A stretch of DNA of 64,000 nucleotides, taken from Campylobacter concisus. Its GTDB lineage: Bacteria > Campylobacterota > Campylobacteria > Campylobacterales > Campylobacteraceae. Positions 10,429-20,340 of the stretch are shown one piece after another. Location: positions 1 through 64,000 of the forward strand of contig NZ_JXUP01000004.1 of assembly GCF_001891085.1 (NCBI RefSeq), read 5' to 3'. The position numbers and the translations under genes are program-made. Numbering within the stretch: position 1 is the first letter of the stretch; each line of letters begins with the position of its first letter. The notes beneath the pieces are model-generated. The model was given only the letters and a program-made list of their open reading frames with translations, searched no databases and had not been told where the DNA came from.

Positions 10429-10973
10429 TTGATAAGACCTTTTTTTATCGTAAATTTTTGCGAGATTTCGTTGATGTCGCTCTTTAGTAGCTCGCAAACT
10501 GCATTTTTTGTGTAGGTCAAAATTTCATCTAAAGCCTTTTTTTCCTCATCACTAAACTCTCCAAGGACAAAATTTTTAGCATCACCAAGGTGTCCAATGC
10601 CAACACGCACCCTTTCGTAGTCGTTGCCTATTAGTCCATCGATCGATTTTATACCGTTATGGCCGCCGCTACTGCCGCCTTTTTTAAATTTAACTGCACC
10701 AAAACTAAGATCAAGGTCATCGTGTATTACGATTATTCTATCTGGTTTATAAAAATCTTTGACCGCTTTTACACTTTGTCCCGAGAGGTTCATAAAGGTT
10801 GTTGGTTTTAGTAAGATAATGTCATTGAATTTAAAAACTTCGCCTTGAAATTTAGCTGAGCTAACATCTTTGTAATTTGAGTCTTTTAGGAGATCTATAA
10901 GCATAAAGCCTATATTATGTCTAGTGTTTTCGTATTTGGAGCCAGGATTTCCCAGCCCCGCTATTAGTGTCAC
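10425..10973 (-). CDS. pth: Peptidyl-tRNA hydrolase
   Basis: A 182-residue hydrolase that releases peptides from prematurely dropped peptidyl-tRNA. Hallmarks are GLGNPGSKYENTRHNIGF with the catalytic His, KPTTFMNLSG, the HDDLDL loop and GGHNG. It uses a GTG start at 10973, eleven bases after the rplY stop. The pairing rplY-pth is common in bacteria and fits a shared translation role. Confidence 0.96.
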   Translation of the reverse strand: MTLIAGLGNPGSKYENTRHNIGFMLIDLLKDSNYKDVSSAKFQGEVFKFNDIILLKPTTFMNLSGQSVKAVKDFYKPDRIIVIHDDLDLSFGAVKFKKGGSSGGHNGIKSIDGLIGNDYERVRVGIGHLGDAKNFVLGEFSDEEKKALDEILTYTKNAVCELLKSDINEISQKFTIKKGLIK

Positions 10974-10984
10974 AAAAGCCCTTT

Positions 10985-11521
10985 TTATTTAGCTTTAATA
11001 ACTCCAAGTACCGCAACACGGTCAGCGTCTACAATAGTAACGCCTTTAGGAGCTGTGATATCACGAACCAAAATAGTATCGTCAATGTCAAGTTTACTTA
11101 CATCAACGTCAAATGAATTTGGTAAATTTTCAGCTGTGCATTTTACGCAAAGACGTCTTTTTGATTGGATCAAAACGCCCTTATTTTTAAGACCAATAGG
11201 TGTTCCAACTGGCTTAACTGGGATCATATATTTTGACAAAACGCCAGGAAGTGCTACTTTTAGATCTACGTGTTTAAGATCGCTCGTAACAACATCTCTT
11301 TGGTAATCAACAATAACGACATTATAAACTTTTCCGCCTACTTTTACATCAAAAGCAAGGCTCTCTTTTTTGCGTGCTTCTTTAATAAAGTCATTTACTT
11401 TAAAAGCAGCTGCAACATTCTCTAATCCCTTGCCATAAATGTTGGCGATTAGATAACCATCTCTTCTCAAAGCCTTTGCAGACTTCTTACCGATACTCTC
11501 TCTAACGATTCCTTCTAACAT
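10985..11521 (-). CDS. rplY: Ribosomal protein bL25 (CTC type)
   Basis: A 178-residue bL25 of the long CTC form, with an N-terminal 5S-rRNA-binding domain ([20 protein letters not shown]) and a C-terminal beta domain. The start at 11521 follows GAAAGGAAAACG. A 19-codon in-frame upstream extension is rejected because it runs through the promoter-like sequence at 11551-11556. It leads the rplY-pth-lptG set. Confidence 0.94.
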   Translation of the reverse strand: MLEGIVRESIGKKSAKALRRDGYLIANIYGKGLENVAAAFKVNDFIKEARKKESLAFDVKVGGKVYNVVIVDYQRDVVTSDLKHVDLKVALPGVLSKYMIPVKPVGTPIGLKNKGVLIQSKRRLCVKCTAENLPNSFDVDVSKLDIDDTILVRDITAPKGVTIVDADRVAVLGVIKAK

Positions 11522-11550
11522 CGTTTTCCTTTCATAAAAAATAGGTGCTG

Positions 11551-11556
11551 ATTTTA
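11551..11556 (-). promoter_or_regulatory. Probable -10 element for rplY
   Basis: On the minus strand the sequence reads TTGGATAAAAT, with TAAAAT as the -10 hexamer 30 bases before the rplY ATG. It resembles the Campylobacter sigma-70 element, which relies on the -10 and often lacks a -35. Confidence 0.5.
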
Positions 11557-11638
11557 TCCAATGCTTTATAAATTTCACATAAAGCTTATTTAAAAATGAT
11601 CGCTTTTACTGTTTGTGTATTAGCTTAGGCTTCTTTGT

Positions 11639-12631
11639 TTAAAGTGATTTCATAATATCATCAAATGCTGATACAAACTGCTTTAAACCATCGCTTAATA
11701 AATCTTTATAAACGACATTTATATCTATATCATTATTTTTTATAATCTGAAAAAAGCTTGAGATATTTTCTTTACTAGGCACATTTTTTGCCTCTGCTTT
11801 TTCTTTTATAAATTCTTTTATCGTCTCTATTGGTGCTGTATTTATAGAATTTTTATACATTAGCTCTCTAACGTAATAATCCCCTCTTAAATCGCCGCCT
11901 TTTACACCTGTACTTGCAAAAAGTGTTCTTACATTTTCTAGTCCAAAATCTTCAATCAGGTGGTATATATTTGCAGCATTCATTATGCCGATTTGTCCCG
12001 TTGGCAAGCTCTTTGCAGCCATAACTTCATCAAGCTTTCTATCAAATCTACTTACAAAAACACTTATCACACCTTTTGGCATAGTAGTATCTATAAAGCG
12101 ACTTGTATAAGCCTTACTACCTTCTTTAAATGCTTCAAGACAGTTTTTAGCCTGATCTGGTGAAAATATAAGCGTAGCATTTACACTAATTCCCCTTGCC
12201 ATAAGTGCGCTCATCGCCTCATAACCATCTTTTGTAGCTGGAATTTTTATCATAACATTTGGCATTGATATTAGATTATAAAGCCTGATACCTTCTTCTA
12301 TCGTTGCGGCTGTATCATCACTTAAATTTGGATCAACCTCAATGCTTACAAAGCCATCATCGCCATTTGCATAATTTTTTAACATTTTACATGCGGCGAT
12401 TTTTATATCTTGAGTAGCCAAAATTTCATAAAGATCTTTTGGGTGGCGTTTATTGCTAGTTTCTATGATCTTTTTATAAGCAGGTGAAGCAAATGCTGTT
12501 TTAAAAATAGCTGGGTTGCTTGTAGCGCCGTTTATAATATTATTTTCCAATAAAGAGTTAAATTCACTTTGTAAAAAATTTCTCTCTATAAAATCACACC
12601 AAAGAGAGAATTTAGCTTCGTTGTCATACAT
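11639..12631 (-). CDS. tal: Transaldolase
   Basis: A 330-residue pentose-phosphate enzyme moving a dihydroxyacetone unit between sugar phosphates. It has the N-terminal GATSNPAIF signature and MIKIPATKDGYEA with the Schiff-base Lys. The length fits the class common in Campylobacter and actinobacteria rather than the 220-residue MipB type. It begins 6 bases after serB, as in C. jejuni. Confidence 0.92.
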   Translation of the reverse strand: MYDNEAKFSLWCDFIERNFLQSEFNSLLENNIINGATSNPAIFKTAFASPAYKKIIETSNKRHPKDLYEILATQDIKIAACKMLKNYANGDDGFVSIEVDPNLSDDTAATIEEGIRLYNLISMPNVMIKIPATKDGYEAMSALMARGISVNATLIFSPDQAKNCLEAFKEGSKAYTSRFIDTTMPKGVISVFVSRFDRKLDEVMAAKSLPTGQIGIMNAANIYHLIEDFGLENVRTLFASTGVKGGDLRGDYYVRELMYKNSINTAPIETIKEFIKEKAEAKNVPSKENISSFFQIIKNNDIDINVVYKDLLSDGLKQFVSAFDDIMKSL

Positions 12632-12637
12632 TAATTT

Positions 12638-13264
12638 CTACCTTATAAATTTTAAAATTTCACGCAAGTCTTTAACATCAACACAATGTGTCGCTTCTTT
12701 TTTTAAGATATCTTTTGCACAAAATGCAATGCTAAGATCACACTTTCTAAACATCGATATGTCATTGGCCCCGTCCCCAACGCACATTATCTCGTCCTTG
12801 CCTAAATTTAATAGTCCACATAAGCGGTCAATCATATCTCCTTTTGAACTACTAAACATCATTTCTCCGCCAACTTCGCCTGTTAAAATTCCATCTTTGT
12901 GGTGCAAAATATTTGCAAAATTTGCATCAAAATTAAGTTTTTTTTGCATTACATCGGTTGCATTGTGAAATCCACCGCTAAAAACCACAACTTTGATACC
13001 TTTTTGCTTTAAAGCTTCTATTAGCTCGCCAGCTCCTGGTATTATGGGTAAATTTTTGCAAATTTCATTTACTTTTAAAAGCGGCAATCCTTTTAAAAAT
13101 TTTACTCTTTTTGTAAGACTTTCAAAAAAATCAAGCTCACCGTTCATTGAACGCTTAGTTATATTAGCTACTTCTTCACTAGCATTATTAGCGGCGGCGA
13201 GAATATCTATCGTCTCGCCGTCCATTATTGTAGAGTCAAAGTCAAAAACACAAAGTTTTATCAA
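12638..13264 (-). CDS. serB: Phosphoserine phosphatase
   Basis: A 208-residue HAD-superfamily enzyme for the last step of serine synthesis. The nucleophile motif is DFDSTIMDGE at residues 8-17, motif II is in VVFSGGFHN, and the C-terminal metal site is in MCVGDGANDISMF. It lacks the ACT domain seen in longer SerB proteins. The start appears to be TTG at 13264, as there is no nearby in-frame ATG before the catalytic motif. It is 8 bases from cheW. Confidence 0.92.
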   Translation of the reverse strand: MIKLCVFDFDSTIMDGETIDILAAANNASEEVANITKRSMNGELDFFESLTKRVKFLKGLPLLKVNEICKNLPIIPGAGELIEALKQKGIKVVVFSGGFHNATDVMQKKLNFDANFANILHHKDGILTGEVGGEMMFSSSKGDMIDRLCGLLNLGKDEIMCVGDGANDISMFRKCDLSIAFCAKDILKKEATHCVDVKDLREILKFIR

Positions 13265-13272
13265 GCTATACC

Positions 13273-13770
13273 CTAAAAATCACGTTTTAAAAGACTTTCG
13301 ACCTTTAAGATCGTAAGGATATTTTGGTCGCGCTTTCCGATACCATAAATCATGCCTTTGTCTTTTACTAAAGTCTCTGGTGGCGGATCGATCCTGTTGC
13401 GGTCTATTCTAATAGCCTCCGTCAAGCGGTCTATCACAAAGCCAGCGATATTATCAGCATCTTTCATAACGATATATCTTGTGCTTGGGCTTTGTTTTGT
13501 GACATTTAGTGAAAAACGCTTACGCAAATCAATAAGAGGAATAACATTTCCACGTAGGTTAAACACGCCAAGAACGTAATCAGGTACACTAGGAACACGT
13601 GTATATTCAATAGGTTTGATTATCTCTTGGATATTTAAAATAGGTATTGCGTACTCTTCCTCACCGACAACAAATCCTACTAGCTGAACTATATCCTCAT
13701 TATTTTTTAACTCAGGACCATTCATTTGCTGTTTTTGTTTGCTTAAAACTTGATTTAGTTTATTGTTCAT
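13273..13770 (-). CDS. cheW: CheW, chemotaxis coupling protein
   Basis: A 165-residue adaptor joining chemoreceptors to CheA, made of a single CheW-like SH3-pair domain (QLVGFVVGEEEYAIPILNIQEI; GVFNLRGNVIPLIDLR). The N-terminal extension of about 30 residues is Gln/Asn/Lys-rich. It lies 9 bases after cheA and forms the last chemotaxis gene of the cheV-cheA-cheW set. Confidence 0.95.
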   Translation of the reverse strand: MNNKLNQVLSKQKQQMNGPELKNNEDIVQLVGFVVGEEEYAIPILNIQEIIKPIEYTRVPSVPDYVLGVFNLRGNVIPLIDLRKRFSLNVTKQSPSTRYIVMKDADNIAGFVIDRLTEAIRIDRNRIDPPPETLVKDKGMIYGIGKRDQNILTILKVESLLKRDF

Positions 13771-13779
13771 CCCTTACCC

Positions 13780-16122
13780 CTAAGCTAATTTTATATTCTT
13801 TCTAACGACGTTTTCTAAGTACTCGGCTGAATATGGTTTTGTAATATACTCAGTCATTCCAACTTCTACACCACGCAATCTATCTGTTTTTGACGTCCTT
13901 GATGTAACAGCAATAAGCGGTAAATTTCTATACTTAGAGTATTTTCTAATTTCGCCAGCCAGTGTATATCCATCCATTCTTGGCATCTCAATATCTATCA
14001 AGATCGCATCAAAAGAGTGCTCTCCGGATTTTACGATATTTAGTGCCTCAACACCATTTGTAGCTTCTATTATTGTTACCCCAGTTGGTTCAAGTGCTTT
14101 TTGCATGATAGTTCTATCCATTTTTGAGTCATCAACTATCAAGACTTTATAATCGCTTGGTTTTTCCTTTGCTTTTGTGCTATCTTCTATTTCGGCTCTA
14201 ATGTCTACCTTGATATCTTTTGCCATCTCCATCATAGCACCAACATCAATAATCAATGTTACACGGCCATCACCTCTAATAGTCGCACCGGCAATACCTG
14301 GGATATTTTGTAAATAATCGCCCATTGATTTAATAACAATCTCTTCTTGTCCAACCAAAGTATCGACGATAATACCTAGTTTTGCTTCAGCAACACCGAT
14401 TATTACGACATAAGTTTGATCTCCACCATCAAATGCCTTTTCTACACCAAATACATCAGAGAGTCTAACAAGAGACAAGACTTCATCTCTTAGCCTTAGT
14501 ACATTTTTGCCATCGATCGTGTAGATATCATCAATCGGCACGCGAACAGTTTCAAGAACGCTAGCAAGTGGAATGGCATAAAATTCTTCTTGCGTTCCAA
14601 CAAGTAACGACTGAATAATCGCAAGCGTGAGTGGAATTTTAAGCTTCATAACCGTGCCTTTTCCAACTTCACTTTCAATATCAATGATGCCATTTAGCTT
14701 TTCAATATTTGTCTTAACAACGTCCATGCCAACGCCACGACCAGATACGTTTGTAACCTTTGCCGCAGTTGAAAACCCTGGTCTAAAGATAAGGCCAAAT
14801 GCCTCTTTTTCGCTCATCGCATCAGCTTCGCGTTCAGTGATGATGCCTTTTTCTATCGATTTAGATTTAAGCATGTCAGCATCTAAGCCTTTACCATCAT
14901 CAACTATCTCAACAACGATATGATTACCTTCATTGTAAGCTTTTAGTTGAACAAGGCCTTTTTCTGGTTTACCTGCTGCCTTTCTTGTCTCAGGATCCTC
15001 GATACCGTGATCGCATGAATTTCTGATGATGTGAACTAATGGATCGCCGATCTCTTCTACGATTGACTTATCAAGCTCAGTCTCTTCACCTGAAATTTCA
15101 AGATCGATTTGCTTGCCAAGATCGCGGCTAAGATCGCGTATCATACGTGGGAATTTATTAAAGACTTTTGCTATTGGTAGCATTCTTGTCTTCATAACTG
15201 CAAGCTGAATGTCAGTCGTAACTAGACTTAGGCTTGAGACTACTTGATTTAGCTCTTCAAGAAATTTCTCACCCTCATATCTCTCTTCCACGTCATCATA
15301 AATTTTTAATAAGCGGTTTTTACCAAGAACAAGCTCACCGATTAGATTCATTAAGTGGTCAAGTCTTTTTACCTCAACACGTATAGTTTGTTCCTGTGCT
15401 ACTGCACCGCTGCTTGCTGCTGGGACCTTTTTATCTCCGTCTTTTTCTTTACTCTCTGCTTTTGCAGCTGGAGCTGAAGTACTACTTGCAGCCGGAGCTA
15501 TCTCACTAGGAGATTTTGGAGCTATACCTTTTGAAGCACGCCTTGCTTGATCCTCAGCCTTTCTAACCTTTAAGAGTCTTTCTATCTCTGCTTCTACTTC
15601 AGAGTCGCTTAGCTTTGAAAGCTCAGCATCACTTATCTCTGGTGCTTCTTCGGCAGGCGCGGCTGGCTCTGGCTCTGGTGTTGGCTCAGCTACCGGTGTG
15701 GTAGGAGCTTCAGGAGCTGCTGCTGGAGCTTCGCCTTCAGAAATTTGAGTAAGTCTTGCGCAAATGTTTTTAATATCAATGCCAGCAGCTGTATCATTTC
15801 CATGATCTCTAATGCTGCTTAACAAGCCTTTCATCATATCAACTGACTCAAGAACTACGTCCATAATGTCTGGAGTGATCTTTAGCTCGCCTTTTCTAGC
15901 TTTATTTAAAACATCCTCCATATGGTGAGTAAGCTCTGTTAAAACATCAAAATTTAAAAAGCTTGAGCTACCTTTTACTGTGTGAGCAACGCGGAAAATT
16001 CTATTTAATAATTCCAAATCTTCAGGGTTTGACTCAAGCTCAACAAGGTCATGATCTATCTGCTCAATAAGTTCGAAAGCCTCTATTAAAAAGTCTTCCA
16101 TTATTTCTTTCATATCATCCAT
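13780..16122 (-). CDS. cheA: CheA histidine kinase with C-terminal receiver domain
   Basis: The chemotaxis kinase (780 aa). In order it has an HPt domain with phosphorylatable His at about residue 47 (VAHTVKGSSSF), an Ala/Pro/Glu-rich linker (about 135-235), the dimerisation helix pair, the HATPase domain with N box HIIRNSCDHGIEDP and G boxes, a CheW-like domain, and an added receiver domain (DAILIDIEMPRMDGY). The CheA-receiver fusion is standard in Campylobacter and Helicobacter, where the receiver may act as a phosphate sink. Confidence 0.96.
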   Translation of the reverse strand: MDDMKEIMEDFLIEAFELIEQIDHDLVELESNPEDLELLNRIFRVAHTVKGSSSFLNFDVLTELTHHMEDVLNKARKGELKITPDIMDVVLESVDMMKGLLSSIRDHGNDTAAGIDIKNICARLTQISEGEAPAAAPEAPTTPVAEPTPEPEPAAPAEEAPEISDAELSKLSDSEVEAEIERLLKVRKAEDQARRASKGIAPKSPSEIAPAASSTSAPAAKAESKEKDGDKKVPAASSGAVAQEQTIRVEVKRLDHLMNLIGELVLGKNRLLKIYDDVEERYEGEKFLEELNQVVSSLSLVTTDIQLAVMKTRMLPIAKVFNKFPRMIRDLSRDLGKQIDLEISGEETELDKSIVEEIGDPLVHIIRNSCDHGIEDPETRKAAGKPEKGLVQLKAYNEGNHIVVEIVDDGKGLDADMLKSKSIEKGIITEREADAMSEKEAFGLIFRPGFSTAAKVTNVSGRGVGMDVVKTNIEKLNGIIDIESEVGKGTVMKLKIPLTLAIIQSLLVGTQEEFYAIPLASVLETVRVPIDDIYTIDGKNVLRLRDEVLSLVRLSDVFGVEKAFDGGDQTYVVIIGVAEAKLGIIVDTLVGQEEIVIKSMGDYLQNIPGIAGATIRGDGRVTLIIDVGAMMEMAKDIKVDIRAEIEDSTKAKEKPSDYKVLIVDDSKMDRTIMQKALEPTGVTIIEATNGVEALNIVKSGEHSFDAILIDIEMPRMDGYTLAGEIRKYSKYRNLPLIAVTSRTSKTDRLRGVEVGMTEYITKPYSAEYLENVVRKNIKLA

Positions 16123-16130
16123 GTTTCACC

Positions 16131-17084
16131 TCATTTTGCAGATTTAGAATGTGCTTCAATAACTTTTAGCACTTCTTGATAAAATATACTCGCATCAAAT
16201 TTCGTAAGATACGCCGCACCACCAGCTTCTTTGCTCTTGATTTCACTAAAATCATTACTCAATGAGGAGTTAAATACTATTGGTACTTCTTTAAATCTTT
16301 CATCGTTTTTAAGAGTTGAAGCAAAGCGGTAGCCATCCATCTGTGGCATTTCAATATCACTTAAGATAACTCTAAGCTCTCTTGATAGGTTATCTCCGTA
16401 TCTTTGATAAAGCTCTTCCATTCTCTCTAAGCCCTCAACGCCGTTTTTAGCCTCTACTACGCTAAGTCCCATCTTCTCAAGTGCGTCTTTTACCAGTTTT
16501 CTAGCAGTCGAGCTATCATCCAAAACCAAAGCAGCACCTTTTAATTTTTGATCGTCTGTTACATCAAATTCGATCTTTGGTGAGTAAATTCCAAGCTCTT
16601 CTACTATGCTTTCAAGATCAAGGATAAGTAAAACTTCATCATTTTCTATTCTTGTCACGCCTGTTATTTTGCCTTTGTCTAAAGCGCCAGAACCTGAAGC
16701 AAAATTTGCTGGCTCGATATCTTTCCAGCTTATACGCCTGATCCTTTTTGCCTCATGGACGATAAAACCGATCAAAATACCGCTAAACTCAGCAATAATA
16801 ACACGTGGCTTTATAACTACGCCTTCAGTTGGCTCGATAATATTCATCCATCTTGCCAAATTTATGACAGGGATCACCACGCCCCTTAAATCAAAAATTC
16901 CCTCGATATACTCAGGAACGCCTGGAAGCTCTGTAAGATTTGGCATCTTAATGATCTCCCGCACCTTTGCGACATTGACTCCGTATATTCCTTCATATAC
17001 TTTGTTTTCGGTCTTTTTAAAGATACGAAAATCAACAAGTTCCATCTCGTTTGAGTCCGTTTTTAGTACGTTATCTCCAAACAT
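16131..17084 (-). CDS. cheV: CheV, CheW-receiver coupling protein
   Basis: A 317-residue chemotaxis adaptor with an N-terminal CheW-like domain (IFDLRGVVIPVINLARWM) and a C-terminal receiver domain (ALVLDDSSTARK; ILSDIEMPQMDGY; the Lys in YLTKFDA). It probably adjusts receptor-kinase coupling during adaptation. The ATG at 17084 forms TGATG with the upstream gene; a TTG one codon earlier is less likely. Confidence 0.94.
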   Translation of the reverse strand: MFGDNVLKTDSNEMELVDFRIFKKTENKVYEGIYGVNVAKVREIIKMPNLTELPGVPEYIEGIFDLRGVVIPVINLARWMNIIEPTEGVVIKPRVIIAEFSGILIGFIVHEAKRIRRISWKDIEPANFASGSGALDKGKITGVTRIENDEVLLILDLESIVEELGIYSPKIEFDVTDDQKLKGAALVLDDSSTARKLVKDALEKMGLSVVEAKNGVEGLERMEELYQRYGDNLSRELRVILSDIEMPQMDGYRFASTLKNDERFKEVPIVFNSSLSNDFSEIKSKEAGGAAYLTKFDASIFYQEVLKVIEAHSKSAK

Positions 17085-17875
17085 CAATGTCCTTTCAAAC
17101 TCATTTTGAGCAAATTTAACTTTTGCTGGGCGTATTCTACAACAAAATAACTTTGCTCACATGCAAAACAAGGTAAATTTATATAAAACTTATCATAAAT
17201 ATTAAATTGCTCGCCTTGATGATAGTGTCCTTCTATCACGATATTAGCCTCATATCCTTGCAAATGCTTACTCATTAGCTCCTTAAAATTAGGAATTTTA
17301 TAGTCTAAATTTTTCTTAGTAAGTTTGGCTAGTATTGCTTTTGATATTTTAAAATGTAAAAATTTATCCAATGTATTCATAAATTTTAAAAACCATTTTA
17401 CGCGCAAAAATCTAAGTGCATATTTATCTATAAAAGGTAAAAATATATCACCATGTGCGATCTGAACGCGCTCTTCATTGATCGTCTTAAAATTTGCTGG
17501 CTGATCGTAAATATCATAAACTCTAACACTTTTATAGCGCAGCATCTCGTGCCCATCCCAAATTTCTCTTGTTTTATTAAATAAATTTGAAAGCCTAAAA
17601 TCGTGATTGCCCTCGAAGTAAAAAATTTCCACCTTTTGTGAAATTTTATTTATAAGGCTTAAGTGCTCGGCGTAAAATTCTCTTGTATATTCGCCTTCAC
17701 CAGTTAAAAAATCAAACATATCGCCAAGCAAGAAAATCTGTGGCGGCTCTTTGATCTCCCCGCTATCAATGGCTCTTAAAAATTTTAAAAAGCCATTTCG
17801 GTTTACGTTTTCATGCGCATCAGCTAAAAAGATCGCACCTTCTTTTATAACGGGGGCATATAGATATTCACTCAA
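17084..17875 (-). CDS. lpxH: LpxH-like UDP-2,3-diacylglucosamine pyrophosphatase
   Basis: A 263-residue metallophosphoesterase with the full metal-site series: DAH near residue 19, LLGDMFDF, FEGNHDFRL, AHGDIF and GHYHQG. This pattern matches LpxH, which converts UDP-diacyl-GlcN to lipid X in lipid A synthesis. It is slightly longer than E. coli LpxH. It starts with TTG after AAGG and sits between greA and cheV as in C. jejuni. A related metallophosphoesterase cannot be excluded, but lpxB nearby supports a lipid A role. Confidence 0.75.
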   Translation of the reverse strand: MSEYLYAPVIKEGAIFLADAHENVNRNGFLKFLRAIDSGEIKEPPQIFLLGDMFDFLTGEGEYTREFYAEHLSLINKISQKVEIFYFEGNHDFRLSNLFNKTREIWDGHEMLRYKSVRVYDIYDQPANFKTINEERVQIAHGDIFLPFIDKYALRFLRVKWFLKFMNTLDKFLHFKISKAILAKLTKKNLDYKIPNFKELMSKHLQGYEANIVIEGHYHQGEQFNIYDKFYINLPCFACEQSYFVVEYAQQKLNLLKMSLKGH

Positions 17876-17899
17876 ATTTTGCCTTAATTAAAAATTAGC

Positions 17900-17925
17900 A
17901 GAGCCAAAAAGTAGTTTTTGGCTCT
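17900..17925 (-). terminator. Strong hairpin terminator after greA
   Basis: Positions 17900-17910 and 17915-17925 form a perfect 11-bp stem (AGAGCCAAAAA) with a GTAG loop. It lies 13 bases past the greA stop and is followed on the minus strand by GCTAATTTTTAATT. It could also work on the plus strand. It marks a likely boundary between lpxB-greA and the lpxH-cheV run. Confidence 0.8.
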
Positions 17926-17938
17926 TTGTCTCATCTTT

Positions 17939-18424
17939 TTAGTCAAATTTTATAGGCTTATAGCAAATTTTTACGATCTCAACGTCGCTTCTACCTTTTG
18001 GTAAATTTAGCACCACTTCATCACCTTCGGCCTTACCCAAAAGCTGCTTTGCAAGAGGTGAGTTTATCGAGATATAGCCTTTATCGATGTCGCTTTCACT
18101 AATGCCAACTATCGTATATGTATGCTCTATTTCGGTCTCTTCGTCCATTATCGTCACACTCGAGCCAAACCTAACTCTATCGTGCTCATAGCTACTTGGA
18201 TCGATCACTTCAGCGTTTGCTAGAAGTGCGCTAAGCTCAGCGATCCTAGCGTCTATAAAGGCTTGCTTCTCTTTTGCAGCGTGGTACTCGGCGTTTTCTT
18301 TTAGGTCGCCGTGACTTCTTGCGATATCTATCTCAGTTACGATTTGAGGGCGCTGTACTAGCCTTAGATCCTTTAGCTCAGCTTCTATCTTCTCATATCC
18401 ATGCATTGTCATTGGTTCACTCAT
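17939..18424 (-). CDS. greA: Transcription elongation factor GreA
   Basis: A 161-residue factor that rescues backtracked RNA polymerase by stimulating transcript cleavage. The N-terminal coiled coil holds the acidic tip ([20 protein letters not shown]), and the C-terminal FKBP-like domain ends in [16 protein letters not shown]. It begins 3 bases after lpxB and is followed by a strong hairpin. Confidence 0.97.
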   Translation of the reverse strand: MSEPMTMHGYEKIEAELKDLRLVQRPQIVTEIDIARSHGDLKENAEYHAAKEKQAFIDARIAELSALLANAEVIDPSSYEHDRVRFGSSVTIMDEETEIEHTYTIVGISESDIDKGYISINSPLAKQLLGKAEGDEVVLNLPKGRSDVEIVKICYKPIKFD

Positions 18425-18427
18425 TTT

Positions 18428-19462
18428 TTACTCCATATTCTTTAAAATTTTTACTACATTTTTACTGCTGCCATGCCCTAAATAAGCCCTTAGTTCATCA
18501 CAGCCTTTTAAGAATTTCTGCCTGTCGCAGTCCTCATAAGCCCTTAGCAAATTTTCAGCCGTTGCAAACTCTTGGATAAACTCCTCATGAAGTGGCTCTT
18601 TGCCCATGAAGTCAAACATTATATTTGCAAGTCCTGCATGCTTGATCTTTACAAATTTCCTAGCGATGAAAACGTCTATCGCTTTTGCCTTATATGCTAG
18701 CACAAATGGCGTACCAATAAGTGCTGCTTCAAGAGTAGCCGTACCTGAGCAAACAAAGGCAAAGTCGCTCTCATACAAGGCTTCAGGCGTGTTTGAAACG
18801 ATCTCAAAATCGCTAACATCCCCATAAATTTCATCCACTTTTTCAAGCAAAAATGGCGGCACAACAAGCAGTCTTTTTGCTTCTATCTTTTTAGCAAGCT
18901 CTCTATAAACTGGCATCAGTCTTGAAATCTCTGACCTTCTTGATCCCGGTAAAAACGCCACTTTGCCGCTGCTACTTAGGCTAGTTTTTTTAAGCTTTAT
19001 CTCATCCATCAAAGGATGTCCCACGTAGGTCGATCGGCTATAAAATTTGGCATCAAATGGCAAGATCGAAGCTAGGTTGTCACAGTACCTCTCAACCACG
19101 CTCACTCTTTTTGGCTTCCATGCCCAAACTTGAGGCAAGATGTAATATGTCACGGCTGCTTTTGTGCCAGACTCTTTTATCGCTTTTGCAAGAGGTAAGT
19201 TAAAAGCTGGGCTGTCTATTAAAAGCACGGCATCAGCATCTTTTGCCATCTGGCTCATCACCTTCATCGCTTTTTTGGCTTTAAAGATGAGCGGCAAAAC
19301 CTCGACAAAGCCCATCGCTGAAAATTCGCTACTTTTCATATATGGCGTGCCAAGCTCTTCGCTAAAAATTCCCATAAGCTCAAATTCGCCCTCGAAATTT
19401 TTCAAAATTTCTTTTAAATGCAAATTTGCCGATGGCTCAAGAGCGGAGACTAAAATTTTCAT
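18428..19462 (-). CDS. lpxB: Lipid-A-disaccharide synthase
   Basis: A GT19 glycosyltransferase (344 aa) that joins lipid X and UDP-diacyl-GlcN to form the lipid A disaccharide at the inner membrane. Recognisable motifs are [15 protein letters not shown] at the start, [36 protein letters not shown] and the C-terminal [16 protein letters not shown]. It is slightly shorter than E. coli LpxB, as in other Campylobacterota. It diverges from surE across a 101-bp promoter region. Confidence 0.95.
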   Translation of the reverse strand: MKILVSALEPSANLHLKEILKNFEGEFELMGIFSEELGTPYMKSSEFSAMGFVEVLPLIFKAKKAMKVMSQMAKDADAVLLIDSPAFNLPLAKAIKESGTKAAVTYYILPQVWAWKPKRVSVVERYCDNLASILPFDAKFYSRSTYVGHPLMDEIKLKKTSLSSSGKVAFLPGSRRSEISRLMPVYRELAKKIEAKRLLVVPPFLLEKVDEIYGDVSDFEIVSNTPEALYESDFAFVCSGTATLEAALIGTPFVLAYKAKAIDVFIARKFVKIKHAGLANIMFDFMGKEPLHEEFIQEFATAENLLRAYEDCDRQKFLKGCDELRAYLGHGSSKNVVKILKNME

Positions 19463-19532
19463 TTACACACTTTCATCATGTCTTTTTTAGGGGCATTATA
19501 CGCAAAAATTCTTTAAAATTTTAAGAAAGCTG

Positions 19533-19541
19533 TGATAAAAT
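19533..19541 (+). promoter_or_regulatory. Extended -10 promoter for surE
   Basis: TGATAAAAT matches the extended -10 form TGnTAWAAT. A start site about 7 bases downstream would leave a leader of about 15 bases with AAAGGA at 19552-19557, six bases before the TTG start. Confidence 0.65.
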
Positions 19542-19563
19542 CCAAGCCTCTAAAGGATAAAAT

Positions 19564-20340
19564 TTGAAAGAAATTTTGATAACAAATGACGATGGATTTG
19601 AAGCGACTGGCTTGCTTGCTTTAAAAGAAGCTTTAAGCGAGCTAGATGGCGTAAATGTCACGATCGTAGCTCCAAGCTCTGAAAAATCAGCCTGCGCTCA
19701 CTCTTTGACGCTCACAAGGCCACTTAGATTTATAAAACTTGATGATAACTTTTTTAAACTCGATGACGCAACGCCTAGCGACTGCGTCTATCTCGCACTT
19801 CACGCACTTTATAACAAAAAGCCAGATCTAGTGATAAGTGGTATAAATCACGGAGCAAATTTAGGCGAAGACATCACCTATTCTGGCACGTGCGGAGCTG
19901 CCATGGAGGGGGTTTTGCAAGGCATTAGAAGTATCGCCTTTTCGCAGTTTTATGCAAACAACTCGCTAAATGAACTTGGCTTTGAGCTAGCAAAAGAAGT
20001 GGTGAAATTTATCGTACCAAAGGTGCTAGAGGGTGAAATTTTACTAAATCAAAGAGAATTTCTAAATGTAAATATCCCGGCTGTAACTAGCAAAAATTTT
20101 AAAGGCTACTCCGTAGTACCAGCTGGCAAACGCACCTACGCTACGCATGCTACGCTTAATCGCAACCCAAGAGGCATCGAGTACTACTGGCTTGGAAACG
20201 CTGCGCTTGAATACGAAAAAGGCGAGCCAAGCGACATCAGCAAGGTAAATGAGGGCTTTGCCACGATAACGCCCATAAAACTAAATATGACTTCGTATGA
20301 AAGTTTGGAGGGCTTAAAGGGGAAATTTGATGCAAAATGA
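19564..20340 (+). CDS. surE: 5'/3'-nucleotidase SurE
   Basis: A 258-residue metal-dependent nucleoside monophosphate phosphatase linked to stationary-phase survival. Metal ligands are in ITNDDGFEATG at the N-terminus, and the catalytic region is SGINHGANLGEDITYSGTCGAAMEG. The start is TTG, supported by the well-placed AAAGGA. It is the first gene of a two-gene plus-strand unit with tcdA. Confidence 0.95.
   Translation: MKEILITNDDGFEATGLLALKEALSELDGVNVTIVAPSSEKSACAHSLTLTRPLRFIKLDDNFFKLDDATPSDCVYLALHALYNKKPDLVISGINHGANLGEDITYSGTCGAAMEGVLQGIRSIAFSQFYANNSLNELGFELAKEVVKFIVPKVLEGEILLNQREFLNVNIPAVTSKNFKGYSVVPAGKRTYATHATLNRNPRGIEYYWLGNAALEYEKGEPSDISKVNEGFATITPIKLNMTSYESLEGLKGKFDAK

Noticed and set aside
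12516..12968. 150-residue plus-strand frame across tal and serB
   Set aside because: It runs antisense across two well-supported genes, with composition typical of a shadow frame and no start signals.
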